Shown one piece after another: positions 14,147 through 23,579 of a stretch of 64,000 bases of DNA. The DNA is from Burkholderiales bacterium. GTDB lineage: Bacteria > Pseudomonadota > Gammaproteobacteria > Burkholderiales > Burkholderiaceae_C. Position 1 is the first letter of the stretch. Each line of letters begins with the position of its first letter. The DNA is taken from positions 1 through 64,000 of the forward strand of contig CANJJE010000007.1 in the NCBI GenBank assembly GCA_947474755.1, written 5' to 3'. Both the position numbers and the translations under genes were made by a program. Under the pieces are notes generated by a model, which searched no databases, was not told where the DNA came from, and worked only from the letters and a program-made list of their open reading frames with translations.

Positions 14147-14635
14147 TCACTTCTTGACGGGGGGAATGAGTACCGTGTCGACGATGTGCACCACGCCGTT
14201 CGACGCTTCGATATCTGCAGTGGTAATCACCGCGCTTTCGACCGTCACAAAGGTGCCCGAACGGTACAGCGATACCGGAGCGCCTTGCACGGTAGTGGCC
14301 GGGCCGTTCTTGACATCGGCCGAAGTCACCTTGCTGGGCAGGACGTGGTAAGTCAGCACTGAAATCAACAGAGCCTTGTCCTTTGACAGCGCGTCCAGCG
14401 TTTTGGCTGGCACGGCTTTGAAGGCATCGTCAGTCGGCGCAAACACTGTGTACGGCCCAGGCTCCTTGAGTGTTTCCGTCAATCCTGCGTCGTTGATCAA
14501 CTTCGTCAGCGTCGACAACTGCGGCGTGGCGGCCGCGGTTTCCGCGACCGACTGTGGCGCAGGTGCAGTGGCGCAACCGCCCAGAATGACTGCCGTGGTC
14601 AGCGTCAAGCTCATGGCTAGCTTGCTGAAATACAT
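14147..14635 (-). CDS. Fasciclin (FAS1) domain lipoprotein
   Basis: A 162-aa protein with a lipoprotein signal: MYFSKLAMSLTLTTAVILGGC ending in lipobox LGGC with Cys at about 21. A single FAS1 domain follows: STLTKLINDAGLTETL, GPYTVFAPTDDAFKAVP, LISVLTYHVLPSKV and the C-terminal SNGVVHIVDTVLIPP (H2 box). FAS1 proteins are generally surface adhesion or envelope proteins. Its upstream region, shared with the divergent pstS promoter, contains PHO-box half-sites oriented toward this gene, so phosphate control is predicted (see findings). Confidence 0.9.
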   Translation of the reverse strand: MYFSKLAMSLTLTTAVILGGCATAPAPQSVAETAAATPQLSTLTKLINDAGLTETLKEPGPYTVFAPTDDAFKAVPAKTLDALSKDKALLISVLTYHVLPSKVTSADVKNGPATTVQGAPVSLYRSGTFVTVESAVITTADIEASNGVVHIVDTVLIPPVKK

Positions 14636-14716
14636 AGATAGATCTCCGATTCGGGTTTGTTTGGGGGAATCTGTGTCGCATGGCGCCCAACATCGCCGAG
14701 CTCACATGGGTAGGTT

Positions 14717-14756
14717 ATGGACCATTTATGACAAATAGGTGACTTGCGAGTGACGT
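14717..14756 (-). promoter_or_regulatory. Tandem PHO-box-like half-sites facing the fasciclin gene
   Basis: On the reverse strand, half-sites ACGTCAC, AAGTCAC, TTGTCAT and a weak GGTCCAT follow each other at exact 11-bp steps (starting at 14756, 14745, 14734 and 14723). Three of the four hold the GTCAY core of the PhoB half-site. CATAAA (14730-14725), 8 nt after the first pair, could be the -10. Assignment is by pattern only. Confidence 0.45.
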
Positions 14757-14816
14757 GACTCGCGCGCGTCGTGGTGGTGAGGTCAGTCGCCAAAACATGA
14801 CTTCGACGCGTTGAAC

Positions 14817-14834
14817 TTGTCACCGGGGTGTCAT
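14817..14834 (+). promoter_or_regulatory. PHO box of pstS
   Basis: TTGTCAC-CGGG-GTGTCAT matches the 7+4+7 PhoB box (CTGTCAT-N4-CTGTCAT). A -10-like TCTAAC lies 8 bp downstream (14843-14848), and pstS begins 63 bp after the box. This places the pst-pho operon under its own PhoB. Confidence 0.8.
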
Positions 14835-14897
14835 ATTGGTCTTCTAACCTCATCGGTTGAATCACTTTGCGCCTCGCGCACACGGAAAGGATCTGAA

Positions 14898-15935
14898 ATG
14901 ACTGTTGTTGCGAACCGAATTGCGTCGATCGCCGTTGGCCTGCTGGCTGCTTCCAGTCTCGCCAGTGCGCAGAGCGTCACAGGTGCAGGCGCAAGCTTCC
15001 CTGCGCCGATCTACTCCAAGTGGGCGGATTCGTACAACAAGGCGACGGGTGTTCGGGTGAACTACCAGTCTGTCGGATCCGGCGCGGGCATCAAGCAGAT
15101 CACTGGCAAGACCGTGGACTTCGGCGCCTCGGATATGCCGCTCACTGACGAGGCGCTCGCCAAGGATGGATTGATCCAGTTTCCGACCGTTATCGGTGGA
15201 GTGGTGCCGGTAGTGAATATCAAGGGTATCGAGCCAGGCCAGATCAAGCTGACAGGCCAGCTTTTGGGCGACATCTACCTGGGAAAGATCACCAAGTGGA
15301 ACGACCCGGCCCTCACCGCGTTGAACCCGGGGGTTCCTTTGCCAGACGAGACTATCTCTGTGGTCCGCCGCGCCGACGGCTCAGGCACGACCTTCATCTT
15401 CACCAACTATCTTTCGAAGGTGAATGCAGAGTGGAAGTCTAAGGTCGGTGAAGGTACCGCAGTAAACTGGCCTACCGGTGCTGGTGGCAAGGGCAACGAA
15501 GGTGTATCGGCTTTCGTGGCACGACTACCCAATTCGATCGGCTATGTCGAGTACGCGTACGTCAAGCAGGCAAAGTTGACCTACACCTTGCTGAAGAACA
15601 AGGACGGTGAGTTCCACGCACCTGATGACGAGGCCTTCAAGGCTGCTGCTGCTGGTGCCGACTGGTCGAAGACCTTCTACCAGGTGTTGACGGACCAGCC
15701 TGGCAAGGCAACGTGGCCATTGTCCGGCGCCACGTTCATCCTGATGCACAAGGTGCAGGACAAGCCCGTCCAAGGCTCGGAATCGCTGAAGTTCTTCGAG
15801 TGGGCCTACTTGAATGGCGACAAGGAAGCGGCTGCCCTCGAATACGTTCCCCTTCCTGCGTCGGTCAAGGAACTCGTGCGCAAGCAGTGGGAGCAGATCA
15901 AGGATGCGTCTGGCAAGGCCATCGCCTACAAGTAA
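14898..15935 (+). CDS. pstS: Phosphate ABC transporter, periplasmic phosphate-binding protein
   Basis: A 345-aa protein with a Sec signal peptide (MTVVANRIASIAVGLLAASSLASA). The mature protein begins SVTGAGASFPAPIYSKWADSY, with the phosphate-binding segments VGSGAGIKQITGKTVDFGASDMPL and RRADGSGTTFIFTNYLSK. It captures phosphate in the periplasm for PstCAB. The start at 14898 follows GAAAGGA; the track start at 14811 lies inside the PHO box and is rejected. It is first gene of pstSCAB-phoUBR. Confidence 0.97.
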   Translation: MTVVANRIASIAVGLLAASSLASAQSVTGAGASFPAPIYSKWADSYNKATGVRVNYQSVGSGAGIKQITGKTVDFGASDMPLTDEALAKDGLIQFPTVIGGVVPVVNIKGIEPGQIKLTGQLLGDIYLGKITKWNDPALTALNPGVPLPDETISVVRRADGSGTTFIFTNYLSKVNAEWKSKVGEGTAVNWPTGAGGKGNEGVSAFVARLPNSIGYVEYAYVKQAKLTYTLLKNKDGEFHAPDDEAFKAAAAGADWSKTFYQVLTDQPGKATWPLSGATFILMHKVQDKPVQGSESLKFFEWAYLNGDKEAAALEYVPLPASVKELVRKQWEQIKDASGKAIAYK

Positions 15936-15958
15936 GTGAAGTTCCTGCCATTCCTGCT

Positions 15959-15995
15959 CTCGGAGGGCGCCGCAGGCAGGGCGGCTTGCTCCGAG
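15959..15995 (+). other. Intergenic hairpin between pstS and pstC
   Basis: CTCGGAG (15959-15965) pairs with CTCCGAG (15989-15995), and inside it GCCGC pairs with GCGGC. No T-run follows. Such a structure could stabilise the pstS message or attenuate read-through, letting the binding protein outnumber the permease; that role is inference. Confidence 0.55.
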
Positions 15996-16014
15996 GGAAC
16001 CTGACGGAGGACCC

Positions 16015-17034
16015 GTGGCCGCAACACTTCCAGCATCCTCAAACGACAAGGACACGATGGTGCGGTCAGAGCAACAGGGCATTCCGCCACAAAGAAAGGG
16101 CTCCTCGCCCTGGATCGACAGGCTGTTCTCGGCGCTGGCGCATGGAGCGGCCATCCTCACGCTAGGCCTCCTGTTTGCGATCATCGTTTCGCTGGTCATC
16201 GGAGCGTGGCCAGCCATAGCCAAATACGGCCCCAGCTTCCTGTGGCGCAGCGAGTGGGATCCGGTACAGGAAAGCTTCGGCGGTCTCGTGATGATCTACG
16301 GGACGCTGATGACCTCGTTCATCGCGCTCTTGATCGCTGTGCCCGTGAGCTTCGGCATTGCGTTGTTCCTCACCGAGTTGTCACCGAGTTGGTTGCGTCG
16401 GCCATTGGGCGTTGCAATCGAACTTCTGGCAGCGGTGCCGTCGATCGTCTACGGCATGTGGGGGTTGCTGGTCTTCAGCCCAGTGTTGTCGACCTACGTG
16501 CAGCAACCGCTGCAGAAGCTTTTCGCTGGTGTTCCTTTCCTTGAAGAACTTGTGTCGGGTGCCCCTGTGGGTATCGGCCTCCTGTCCGCCGGGATCATTC
16601 TGGCGATCATGATCATCCCGTTCATCGCATCAGTGATGCGCGACGTATTCGAGATCACGCCGCCGATGTTGAAGGAATCCGCATATGCGCTCGGGTCCAC
16701 CACGTGGGAGGTCGTGTTCAAGGTCGTGCTTCCGTACACCAAGACGGGCGTGATCGGTGGAATCATGCTCGGCTTGGGTCGCGCGATTGGCGAGACCATG
16801 GCTGTGACGTTCGTCATCGGCAACTTCAATCAACTCAACAGCCTGTCGCTGTTCGAGGCTGCCAACAGCATCACCTCGGCCCTTGCCAACGAGTTTGCCG
16901 AGGCGGGTCCGGGCCTGCATCAGGCCTCGCTCATCTATCTGGGGCTCGTCCTGTTCTTCATCACCTTCTGCGTGTTGTCGCTGTCCAAGGTGCTGCTCTC
17001 ACGCCTTGCGCGCAATGAAGGGAGCCGATCGTGA
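16015..17034 (+). CDS. pstC: Phosphate ABC transporter permease PstC
   Basis: A 339-aa inner-membrane permease with about six hydrophobic segments, such as [37 protein letters not shown] and [22 protein letters not shown]. The MetI-type EAA loop [25 protein letters not shown] contacts PstB. A GTG start at 16015 is supported by GGAGG four bases upstream; an internal ATG (16057) lacks a comparable site. It overlaps pstA by 4 bp. Confidence 0.96.
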   Translation: MAATLPASSNDKDTMVRSEQQGIPPQRKGSSPWIDRLFSALAHGAAILTLGLLFAIIVSLVIGAWPAIAKYGPSFLWRSEWDPVQESFGGLVMIYGTLMTSFIALLIAVPVSFGIALFLTELSPSWLRRPLGVAIELLAAVPSIVYGMWGLLVFSPVLSTYVQQPLQKLFAGVPFLEELVSGAPVGIGLLSAGIILAIMIIPFIASVMRDVFEITPPMLKESAYALGSTTWEVVFKVVLPYTKTGVIGGIMLGLGRAIGETMAVTFVIGNFNQLNSLSLFEAANSITSALANEFAEAGPGLHQASLIYLGLVLFFITFCVLSLSKVLLSRLARNEGSRS

Positions 17035-17900
17035 CCACCATGGATGCTCTTCAGGCTTCGAAGATCGCCAAGCACAACCGCCGCAAACGGGTCAATGTCA
17101 TTGCGCTGGTGTTGTCGATGTCGGCGATGGTGTTCGGCCTGTTCTGGCTCTCCTGGATCCTGATCGAAACGGTGCGCTTGGGCATTGGTGGTCTTTCGCT
17201 GTCGCTCTTCACAGAGATGACTCCGCCGCCGCAGGCCGAGACCGGGGGCTTGTTGAATGCCATCGCTGGTTCGCTGGTGATGGTGGCGCTGGCCACGTTC
17301 GTCGGCACTCCGATAGGCATCCTGGCGGGGGTCTACCTTGCAGAGTTCGGGCAGAAGACGCTGCTCGGAAACCTCACGCGATTCATCAACGACATTCTCT
17401 TGTCGGCGCCTTCGATCGTGATCGGTCTGTTCATTTACACGGTGGTGGTGGCGCCGATGAAGACTTATTCGGGCTATGCCGGTGTGCTGGCGCTTGCGCT
17501 CATCGTCATTCCCGTCGTCATTCGCACGACAGAGAACATGCTGTCCCTGATTCCGAGCGCCTTGCGGGAAGCGGCCTACGCGCTCGGAACGCCCAAGTGG
17601 AAGGTGATTCTCAGCATCACGTTGAAGTCGGCCCGTGCAGGCGTCATCACGGGTATCTTGCTGGCGGTGGCACGAATCGCCGGTGAAACAGCGCCCTTGC
17701 TCTTCACTGCGCTGTCCAACCAGTTCTGGGCGTCGAACCTGAGTGGCCCCGTGGCGAGCCTGCCGGTCACCATCTTCAAGTTCGCCCTCAGCCCCTATGA
17801 GAACTGGCAAAAGCTGGCTTGGGCAGGCGTCTTCCTCATCACGATTGGGGTCCTCTTCCTGAACATCCTTGCGCGCGTTCTCTTCCGAAATAAGAGCTGA
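17031..17900 (+). CDS. pstA: Phosphate ABC transporter permease PstA
   Basis: A 289-aa partner permease of PstC, with hydrophobic segments from [21 protein letters not shown] to [20 protein letters not shown]. The EAA loop is [25 protein letters not shown]. The start is GTG in a GTGA overlap with the pstC stop, and GGGAG precedes it. It forms the membrane channel with PstC. Confidence 0.96.
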   Translation: MTTMDALQASKIAKHNRRKRVNVIALVLSMSAMVFGLFWLSWILIETVRLGIGGLSLSLFTEMTPPPQAETGGLLNAIAGSLVMVALATFVGTPIGILAGVYLAEFGQKTLLGNLTRFINDILLSAPSIVIGLFIYTVVVAPMKTYSGYAGVLALALIVIPVVIRTTENMLSLIPSALREAAYALGTPKWKVILSITLKSARAGVITGILLAVARIAGETAPLLFTALSNQFWASNLSGPVASLPVTIFKFALSPYENWQKLAWAGVFLITIGVLFLNILARVLFRNKS

Positions 17901-17917
17901 AGCCGGGAACACTCGAC

Positions 17918-18682
17918 ATGACACAAGAGAAAATCAAGATCTCGGTCAAGAACCTCAACTTCTACTACGGCAAGTTCCTTGCGTTGAAGAACATCAACCT
18001 CGAATTGCCCGAGCGCAAGGTCACCGCCTTCATCGGGCCTTCGGGATGCGGCAAGTCGACCCTGCTGCGAACGTTCAACCGAATGTTTGAGCTCTACCCC
18101 GAGCAACGGGCCGAAGGTGAGATCCTTCTGGACGGCGAGAACATCCTCAATTCGAAGCAGGACGTGTCGCTCATGCGCGCCAAGGTCGGCATGGTCTTCC
18201 AGAAGCCGACTCCTTTCCCGATGTCCATCTACGACAACATTGCCTTCGGGGTGAAGCTGTTTGAAACCCTGCCGCGTGCCGAAATGGACGAGCGTGTCGA
18301 GTGGGCCCTGAAGAAGGCTGCCCTGTGGAACGAGGTCAAGGACAAGCTCAAACAGAGCGGTTCGGGGCTGTCTGGCGGTCAGCAGCAGCGCCTGTGCATC
18401 GCGCGCGGCATCGCGATCAAGCCGGAAGTGCTTCTGCTCGACGAGCCATGCTCGGCGCTGGATCCCATTTCCACCGGCAAGATCGAGGAACTGATCCATG
18501 AGCTGAAGTCCGACTACACCGTGCTCATCGTCACCCACAACATGCAGCAGGCGGCACGCACTTCAGATTACACGGCCTATATGTACCTCGGCGATCTGAT
18601 CGAGTTCGGGCCGACGTCGGAGTTGTTCATGAAGCCGAAGAAGAAGGACACCGAGGACTACATCACCGGGCGGTTCGGTTGA
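17918..18682 (+). CDS. pstB: Phosphate ABC transporter ATP-binding protein
   Basis: A 254-aa ABC ATPase with Walker [10 protein letters not shown], a Q-loop in [17 protein letters not shown], the signature [16 protein letters not shown], Walker [14 protein letters not shown] and the H-loop in [11 protein letters not shown]. It powers phosphate import through PstCA and is also part of the PhoR signalling complex with PhoU. It is 17 bp after pstA. Confidence 0.97.
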   Translation: MTQEKIKISVKNLNFYYGKFLALKNINLELPERKVTAFIGPSGCGKSTLLRTFNRMFELYPEQRAEGEILLDGENILNSKQDVSLMRAKVGMVFQKPTPFPMSIYDNIAFGVKLFETLPRAEMDERVEWALKKAALWNEVKDKLKQSGSGLSGGQQQRLCIARGIAIKPEVLLLDEPCSALDPISTGKIEELIHELKSDYTVLIVTHNMQQAARTSDYTAYMYLGDLIEFGPTSELFMKPKKKDTEDYITGRFG

Positions 18683-18712
18683 TGCGCCTTACCGATCACG
18701 CAGGGAGCCGAC

Positions 18713-19420
18713 ATGACTGAAAAACACCTCTCCACCCAGTTCGACACCGAACTCAGCGGTATCTCCACCCGTGTTCTGGAGATGGGCGGGCTGGTCGAAT
18801 CACAGGTCGCTCAGGCGGTCTATGCGCTGACGCATTTCAGCGACGAAACCGCCTCGCAGGTGCTGGTGCTGGAAGAAACCGTCAACTCGATGGAAGTCGA
18901 GATCGACCGCGATCTGTCGAGCATCATTGCGCGGCGTCAGCCGACCGCGCGCGATCTGCGCCTGCTCATCGCGATCAGCAAGACCATTGCCAACCTGGAG
19001 CGCGTGGGCGATGAGGCCGCGCGTGTCGCGCGCACGGTGCAACGACTGATCAACACTGGCGTGTCAAGCCGCCTGCGCTTGCCCGTGTCCGATCTGAAAT
19101 TCGAGTCTGAATTGGCGATTGCCCAGTTGCGAAAAGCCCTCGATGCGTTTGCACGCCTGGATGTCGAGAGGGCGCTGGAAGTGCTGAAGCAGGACGATCA
19201 GATCGACCAGGAGTTTGAAGGGCTGATGCGCAAGTTGATCACCTTCATGATGGAAGACCCGCGCACGATTTCATCGAGCATCGACCTGGTGTTCGTAGCC
19301 AAGGCAATCGAGCGGGTGGGTGACCACGCGAAGAACCTCGCGGAGCAGATCATCTACATCGTCAAGGGTACCGATGTGAGGCACAACTCGGTCGAGGAAG
19401 TCGAGAGCCTGGTGCGATGA
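18713..19420 (+). CDS. phoU: Phosphate signalling complex protein PhoU
   Basis: A 235-aa all-helical protein of two PhoU repeats, with the metal-binding motif pattern seen in ETVNSMEVEID and QDDQIDQEFEGL and the helices KTIANLERVGDEAARVAR and KAIERVGDHAKNLAEQI. It restrains PhoR kinase activity when phosphate is plentiful. It lies between pstB and phoB. Confidence 0.96.
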   Translation: MTEKHLSTQFDTELSGISTRVLEMGGLVESQVAQAVYALTHFSDETASQVLVLEETVNSMEVEIDRDLSSIIARRQPTARDLRLLIAISKTIANLERVGDEAARVARTVQRLINTGVSSRLRLPVSDLKFESELAIAQLRKALDAFARLDVERALEVLKQDDQIDQEFEGLMRKLITFMMEDPRTISSSIDLVFVAKAIERVGDHAKNLAEQIIYIVKGTDVRHNSVEEVESLVR

Positions 19421-19442
19421 ACAACCCTTCAAGGAGCCCGAA

Positions 19443-20129
19443 ATGAGCCGTGTTCTGGTCGTGGAAGACGAATCAGCGATCGCGGAGCTGATCTCCATCA
19501 ACCTGCGCCACGCTGGCTACGACGTGACCATCGCATGTGATGCGGATCAGGCGCAGATCGAGGTCGATGGCGTCCTGCCGGATCTGGTCGTGCTGGACTG
19601 GATGCTGCCAGGGCAGTCTGGGTTGGTCCTGGCCAAGCGCTGGCGCGGCCAGACCCGGACCCGCGAATTGCCGATCATCATGCTGACTGCGCGCGCCGAA
19701 GAAGGCGACATGATTTCCGGGCTCGACGCCGGTGCTGATGACTACCTGACCAAGCCGTTTTCGACCAATGAGTTGCTGGCGCGCATTCGTGCGGTGCTGC
19801 GTCGCAAGGCGCCGGAGGCGCTGGACACTGTGGTCGACGTGGCGGGTCTGAAGCTCGATCCAGCGACGCGTCGGGTGGCCCGTGATGACCGTGAGGTGCG
19901 AATCGGTCCGACCGAGTTCCGCCTGCTGCATTTTTTCATGACCCATACTGAACGGGTGCATAGCCGTGCACAGTTGCTCGACCGGGTGTGGGGCGACCAT
20001 GTCTTCATCGAGGAGCGCACGGTCGACGTTCATGTGAAGCGCCTGCGAGAAGCGCTTGATCCGGTGGGCTGCTCTCGCATGATCGAGACGGTTCGCGGCG
20101 CCGGATATCGGTTCACGCAACAGGTATAA
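19443..20129 (+). CDS. phoB: Phosphate regulon response regulator PhoB
   Basis: A 228-aa OmpR-type regulator. The receiver has the acidic pair VEDESAI, the phospho-acceptor Asp in DLVVLDWMLPG, the conserved Thr/Ser in IIMLTARAEE and Lys in YLTKPFSTNEL. The C-terminal winged helix ends RTVDVHVKRLREALDPVG...IETVRGAGYRF. It activates PHO-box promoters, including the one predicted upstream of pstS here. It is followed by phoR. Confidence 0.96.
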   Translation: MSRVLVVEDESAIAELISINLRHAGYDVTIACDADQAQIEVDGVLPDLVVLDWMLPGQSGLVLAKRWRGQTRTRELPIIMLTARAEEGDMISGLDAGADDYLTKPFSTNELLARIRAVLRRKAPEALDTVVDVAGLKLDPATRRVARDDREVRIGPTEFRLLHFFMTHTERVHSRAQLLDRVWGDHVFIEERTVDVHVKRLREALDPVGCSRMIETVRGAGYRFTQQV

Positions 20130-20163
20130 GCCCTGTCCAGCTCAATCTAACGCGAGTAAGGCA

Positions 20164-21558
20164 ATGGGCTGGCTTCTCCTTCGCTTGCTGGCGTCGACAC
20201 TGAGCGTGGTGGTGGCGGCAGTGGTCGGCTGGCTGGTTGGTGGTGCGTGGCAGTTTCCGCTGGTGGGCGCTGCGGTCGGTGCCGTGCTGGGGGCGCAGAT
20301 CTATGCGCTGAGCGATGCGCTGCGCGGACAGCATTTCCTGAAGTGGCTGCAATCACGAGAGGCAACACCACCGCCGCGTGGTGGTGGTTTCTGGGGCGAG
20401 GTCAGCTATCGCGTCGATCGCTCCCAGCGTTCGCTCGAACAAAGGATCGATCGCGAGCGGACCCGCCTGGATCAGTTCCTGTCAGCCATCGAGGCCTCGC
20501 CGAACGGCGTGATGATGCTGGACGTCAACGATCAGATCGAGTGGTGCAATTCGGTCGCTGCCGACCATTTCGGCATCGACCCGCAACGCGATCGTCTGCA
20601 GCCCATCACCAACCTGGTTCGTGCGCCGATCTTCGTTGCGCATCTGCAGGCCAGGCTGTTCAATGAGGCTGTCAGCTTTCCAGGGCCGGGGTCGCGCGGC
20701 GCGGTGTCGGTGCTGATCAAGCCCTATGGCGATTCGATGAAGCTGGTGCTGTCGCAAGACATCACCGAGCGAGAACGCAGCGACAGCATGCGCCGGGGCT
20801 TCGTCGCCAATGTGTCGCACGAAATCCGTACGCCTTTGACGGTGCTCTCTGGCTTCATCGAGACGATGTCCAGCCTGCAGTTGACCGAGGTCGAGCGGCG
20901 ACGTGTCATTGAATTGATGGCGCAGCAGGCTCAGCGAATGCAGCACCTCGTCGGCGATCTGCTGACGCTGGCCCAGCTTGAGGGCAGTCCGCGCCCCCCC
21001 GCAGACCGCTGGGTGCCGGTACGGCAGCTGCTGACACAGGTGCGTGCTGCTGCCGAGGCGCTGTCGGCCGGTCGCCACGAACTGGTGTACGGCAGCGGTG
21101 TCATGTCTGAAACGGGTGGTGACCTGATCGCTGGTTCCGAGCAGGAACTGCACAGCGCGATCGCAAACCTCGTCAACAACGCCATCCGCTATACCCCCAA
21201 CGGTGGAACAGTCCATGTGTGCTGGACCGTGCGCGCAGATGGAATCGGTGAACTCGAGGTACGCGACACGGGCATCGGGATCGCAAAGGAGCATCTGCCC
21301 CGGCTCACTGAGCGCTTCTACCGCGTTGATGGCAGCCGCTCCCGCGACACCGGCGGCACAGGACTGGGTCTGTCGATCGTCAAGCATGTCGTGCAGCGCC
21401 ACGGGGGCGAGCTTGAGATTCGCAGTGAACCGGGGAATGGTTCGAGCTTCAAGCTGTTGTTTCCAGCGGCCCGCGTGCGCGTCGTGAACTCACCACTGGA
21501 GCTGCAGTCGACCACATTGCAGCCAGGCGCAGATGCCGCGGTAGGCATGGCTGGCTGA
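20164..21558 (+). CDS. phoR: Phosphate regulon sensor histidine kinase PhoR
   Basis: A 464-aa membrane histidine kinase. Two N-terminal hydrophobic stretches (LLASTLSVVVAAVVGWLVGG and FPLVGAAVGAVLGAQIYAL) are followed by a cytoplasmic PAS-like segment (FLSAIEASPNGVMMLDVNDQIEWCN). The phospho-acceptor H-box is FVANVSHEIRTPLTV, the N-box NLVNNAIRYTPNGG, the G1 box VRDTGIGIAKEHL and the G2 box GGTGLGLSIVKH. It lacks a large periplasmic sensor domain, as expected for PhoR, which reads the state of PstSCAB-PhoU. It is the last gene of the operon and converges on the next gene with 20 bp between stops. Confidence 0.95.
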   Translation: MGWLLLRLLASTLSVVVAAVVGWLVGGAWQFPLVGAAVGAVLGAQIYALSDALRGQHFLKWLQSREATPPPRGGGFWGEVSYRVDRSQRSLEQRIDRERTRLDQFLSAIEASPNGVMMLDVNDQIEWCNSVAADHFGIDPQRDRLQPITNLVRAPIFVAHLQARLFNEAVSFPGPGSRGAVSVLIKPYGDSMKLVLSQDITERERSDSMRRGFVANVSHEIRTPLTVLSGFIETMSSLQLTEVERRRVIELMAQQAQRMQHLVGDLLTLAQLEGSPRPPADRWVPVRQLLTQVRAAAEALSAGRHELVYGSGVMSETGGDLIAGSEQELHSAIANLVNNAIRYTPNGGTVHVCWTVRADGIGELEVRDTGIGIAKEHLPRLTERFYRVDGSRSRDTGGTGLGLSIVKHVVQRHGGELEIRSEPGNGSSFKLLFPAARVRVVNSPLELQSTTLQPGADAAVGMAG

Positions 21559-21578
21559 TCCGACCGTGAGCTCCCTGT

Positions 21579-23270
21579 TCAACGCGCCGGCGGCTGGGAA
21601 GGCCGGCTCGCAGGACGCCGGTAGATCGCCACCCATTCGGTGCGATCGGTTGGACGACTGACTCGGGCAACCAGTGACCAGCCGGGTGGCGCCGGGTGCT
21701 TCCCAGACTTCAATTCGGGTTGCAGCAGATATGTGCAGCGTGTGTCTGCCTCTCCCGACAGGCCGTCGACCCGGTAGCCCCCGAAGTATTCCAGGGATGC
21801 CCACACGCTGCGAGGCAGCCGAGACGCAGCGATGCATGCATCGGACGGCACGTGTTGGGCCACGCGCTTGACGAGAGGGCGCAGACTGCGGGCGTAGTCC
21901 AGCACCGGAAGCATCAAGGTCATCAACAACAGCCAGCACAGCGCGACACCGCTGGCCGGCAGTACCAGACTCTTCCAGAGGGCATGCTGGTTACGTCCGG
22001 TGCGCCAACGCACCAGCCACAACCAGGCCAAGCACCCGGCCGTTGCCAGGGCCAGTGCGAGCACCGAGAAGTGAGAGACGAAGCCGGGCGCCAGCTTGAC
22101 GACGTTCTGAGCGGGGCGCACCGGGAAGCCGATCTGCAGCGACGCGTAGATGACCCAAAACGCGACCGCACAGACGCTGAAGAAAAACACCGAGAACCAA
22201 TCAATCGCTGCGGCTGTGCTCCGCTTGAGCGTCGGCAGCGCGAACGCCGCCAGCAGCGCAAAGGCTGGCAGCGACAGCATCAGCGTGCGGTCCTGTCCTC
22301 CCATCACAACACTGGCCAAGGCTGTCACTGCCGCGCAGCCCAAAGGCACCGCGATATGGCGATTCAGGATGTGCCGACGCCATTGCCACAGCGTCCATAG
22401 CGCCATGGGCCACACTGGCCACAGGAACCATAGCCACTGCCGTGCCACCGCCGTCACGCTATCGAGGGTGCGATAGCTGCCAGCCTGCCATGTCCACAGG
22501 TCGAATGCGGTGGCCAGCGCTGCTGTCAGTCCAGTGGCGCTCGCCACCCAAGGGGTGAAGCGTCGCACGATCGGATAGGCTGATCGGGCGCACACCAGGC
22601 TGCCTGCCAGGCCGAGCGCCAGCGCGATACTCGGTGCGCCGCTGCCGGCCAATGCCGGCAGACCGATCATCACTGCAAACTTCGGGTGTCTGGCGCGAGA
22701 GGGACTGGCCGCCATGGCGTAGGTGTACAGAGCGACGCAGGCGAGCTGGGTCAGTTCGGGTGTCGTCTCGTGCCCGAGTTGCAGCAGCCCCAAGGTCGCG
22801 ATCAGTGCCAGCAGTGCGCCATCGGCCATCGCTCGTGCGTAATCGATCGGGTCGGCCTCACCCCCAAAGGCGAACGGCAGGGGTTGGGCGGCTTCGGTGC
22901 GCGCCAGGTGATAGGCGGCATACCAGGTCAACGCCAACACCGACACCAGCAGCATGGCGAATGGCAGCCGAGCCGCCAGGGATGGGTCGATCCATGGGTT
23001 GAGCAATCGGATGAAGATCGCTCCCAGCCAGTAAGGTACTGGCGCAGGGTCGGCCATCACGCCGCCTACTGTCGGCATCCACCACGACGACCGGCCATCG
23101 GCCATGGCGACCATGTAGCCAAACGCTGTCACATCGGCATTGCGCCAGGGATCACGTCCGAACAGTCCTGGCAGGACGTAGGCGGCACACAACAGCAGCA
23201 AGGCCCAGCGCGGCAACCGCTGCACGGCTCGCTGCGATACCAAGGCGGGGTTCAGTGAGGAGTGGACCAT
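21579..23270 (-). CDS. Multi-spanning membrane protein, probable GT-C (ArnT/PMT-like) glycosyltransferase
   Basis: A 563-aa protein with many hydrophobic helices (WALLLLCAAYVLPGLFG, LPFAMLLVSVLALTWYAAYHL, ALLALIATLGLLQL, ALALGLAGSLVCA, FSVLALALATAGCLAWLWL and others). The first loop GRDPWRNADVTAFGYMVAM recalls the acidic first extracytoplasmic loop of GT-C transferases of the ArnT/mannosyltransferase type, which use polyprenyl-phosphate sugars. Donor and acceptor cannot be inferred. The ATG at 23270 directly abuts the rpmE2 terminator and has no Shine-Dalgarno, so an internal GTG or TTG start within the first ~17 codons is possible (see findings). Confidence 0.6.
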   Translation of the reverse strand: MVHSSLNPALVSQRAVQRLPRWALLLLCAAYVLPGLFGRDPWRNADVTAFGYMVAMADGRSSWWMPTVGGVMADPAPVPYWLGAIFIRLLNPWIDPSLAARLPFAMLLVSVLALTWYAAYHLARTEAAQPLPFAFGGEADPIDYARAMADGALLALIATLGLLQLGHETTPELTQLACVALYTYAMAASPSRARHPKFAVMIGLPALAGSGAPSIALALGLAGSLVCARSAYPIVRRFTPWVASATGLTAALATAFDLWTWQAGSYRTLDSVTAVARQWLWFLWPVWPMALWTLWQWRRHILNRHIAVPLGCAAVTALASVVMGGQDRTLMLSLPAFALLAAFALPTLKRSTAAAIDWFSVFFFSVCAVAFWVIYASLQIGFPVRPAQNVVKLAPGFVSHFSVLALALATAGCLAWLWLVRWRTGRNQHALWKSLVLPASGVALCWLLLMTLMLPVLDYARSLRPLVKRVAQHVPSDACIAASRLPRSVWASLEYFGGYRVDGLSGEADTRCTYLLQPELKSGKHPAPPGWSLVARVSRPTDRTEWVAIYRRPASRPSQPPAR

Positions 23271-23272
23271 GC

Positions 23273-23295
23273 AAAAAAAGGCAGCCGAGGCTGCC
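23273..23295 (-). terminator. Rho-independent terminator of rpmE2
   Basis: On the reverse strand GGCAGCC-TC-GGCTGCC is followed by seven Ts, a classical terminator. It ends 2 bp before the annotated start codon of the downstream membrane-protein gene. Confidence 0.88.
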
Positions 23296-23324
23296 TTTCT
23301 GAACGTGCTGGAGTGCGACCCGGC

Positions 23325-23579
23325 TTACTTCTTCAGGTGCGCAAACTTGTTGCGGAATTTTTCGACGCGGCCACCCAGCGAGTCAACACTCTTTTGCGTG
23401 CCCGTGTAGAACGGATGTGATTCGCTGGTGGTTTCGAGCTTGAACAACGGCACTTCACGGCCATCGTCGAGCTTGATGGTTTCCTTCGCCGTGGCGCATG
23501 AGCGTGTGACGAATTTGAAACCATTGGACAGGTCTACGAAGCAGACGTCGCGGTAGTTGGGGTGGATGCCGTCTTTCAT
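23325..23579 (-). CDS. rpmE2: Ribosomal protein bL31, type B
   Basis: An 84-aa protein beginning [23 protein letters not shown], with [27 protein letters not shown] and the closing [16 protein letters not shown]. It lacks the CxxC zinc motifs of the type A paralogue, so it is the zinc-independent form often used under zinc limitation. The ORF track starts 38 codons upstream; the ATG at 23579 gives the family N-terminus. It is followed by a strong terminator. Confidence 0.95.
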   Translation of the reverse strand: MKDGIHPNYRDVCFVDLSNGFKFVTRSCATAKETIKLDDGREVPLFKLETTSESHPFYTGTQKSVDSLGGRVEKFRNKFAHLKK

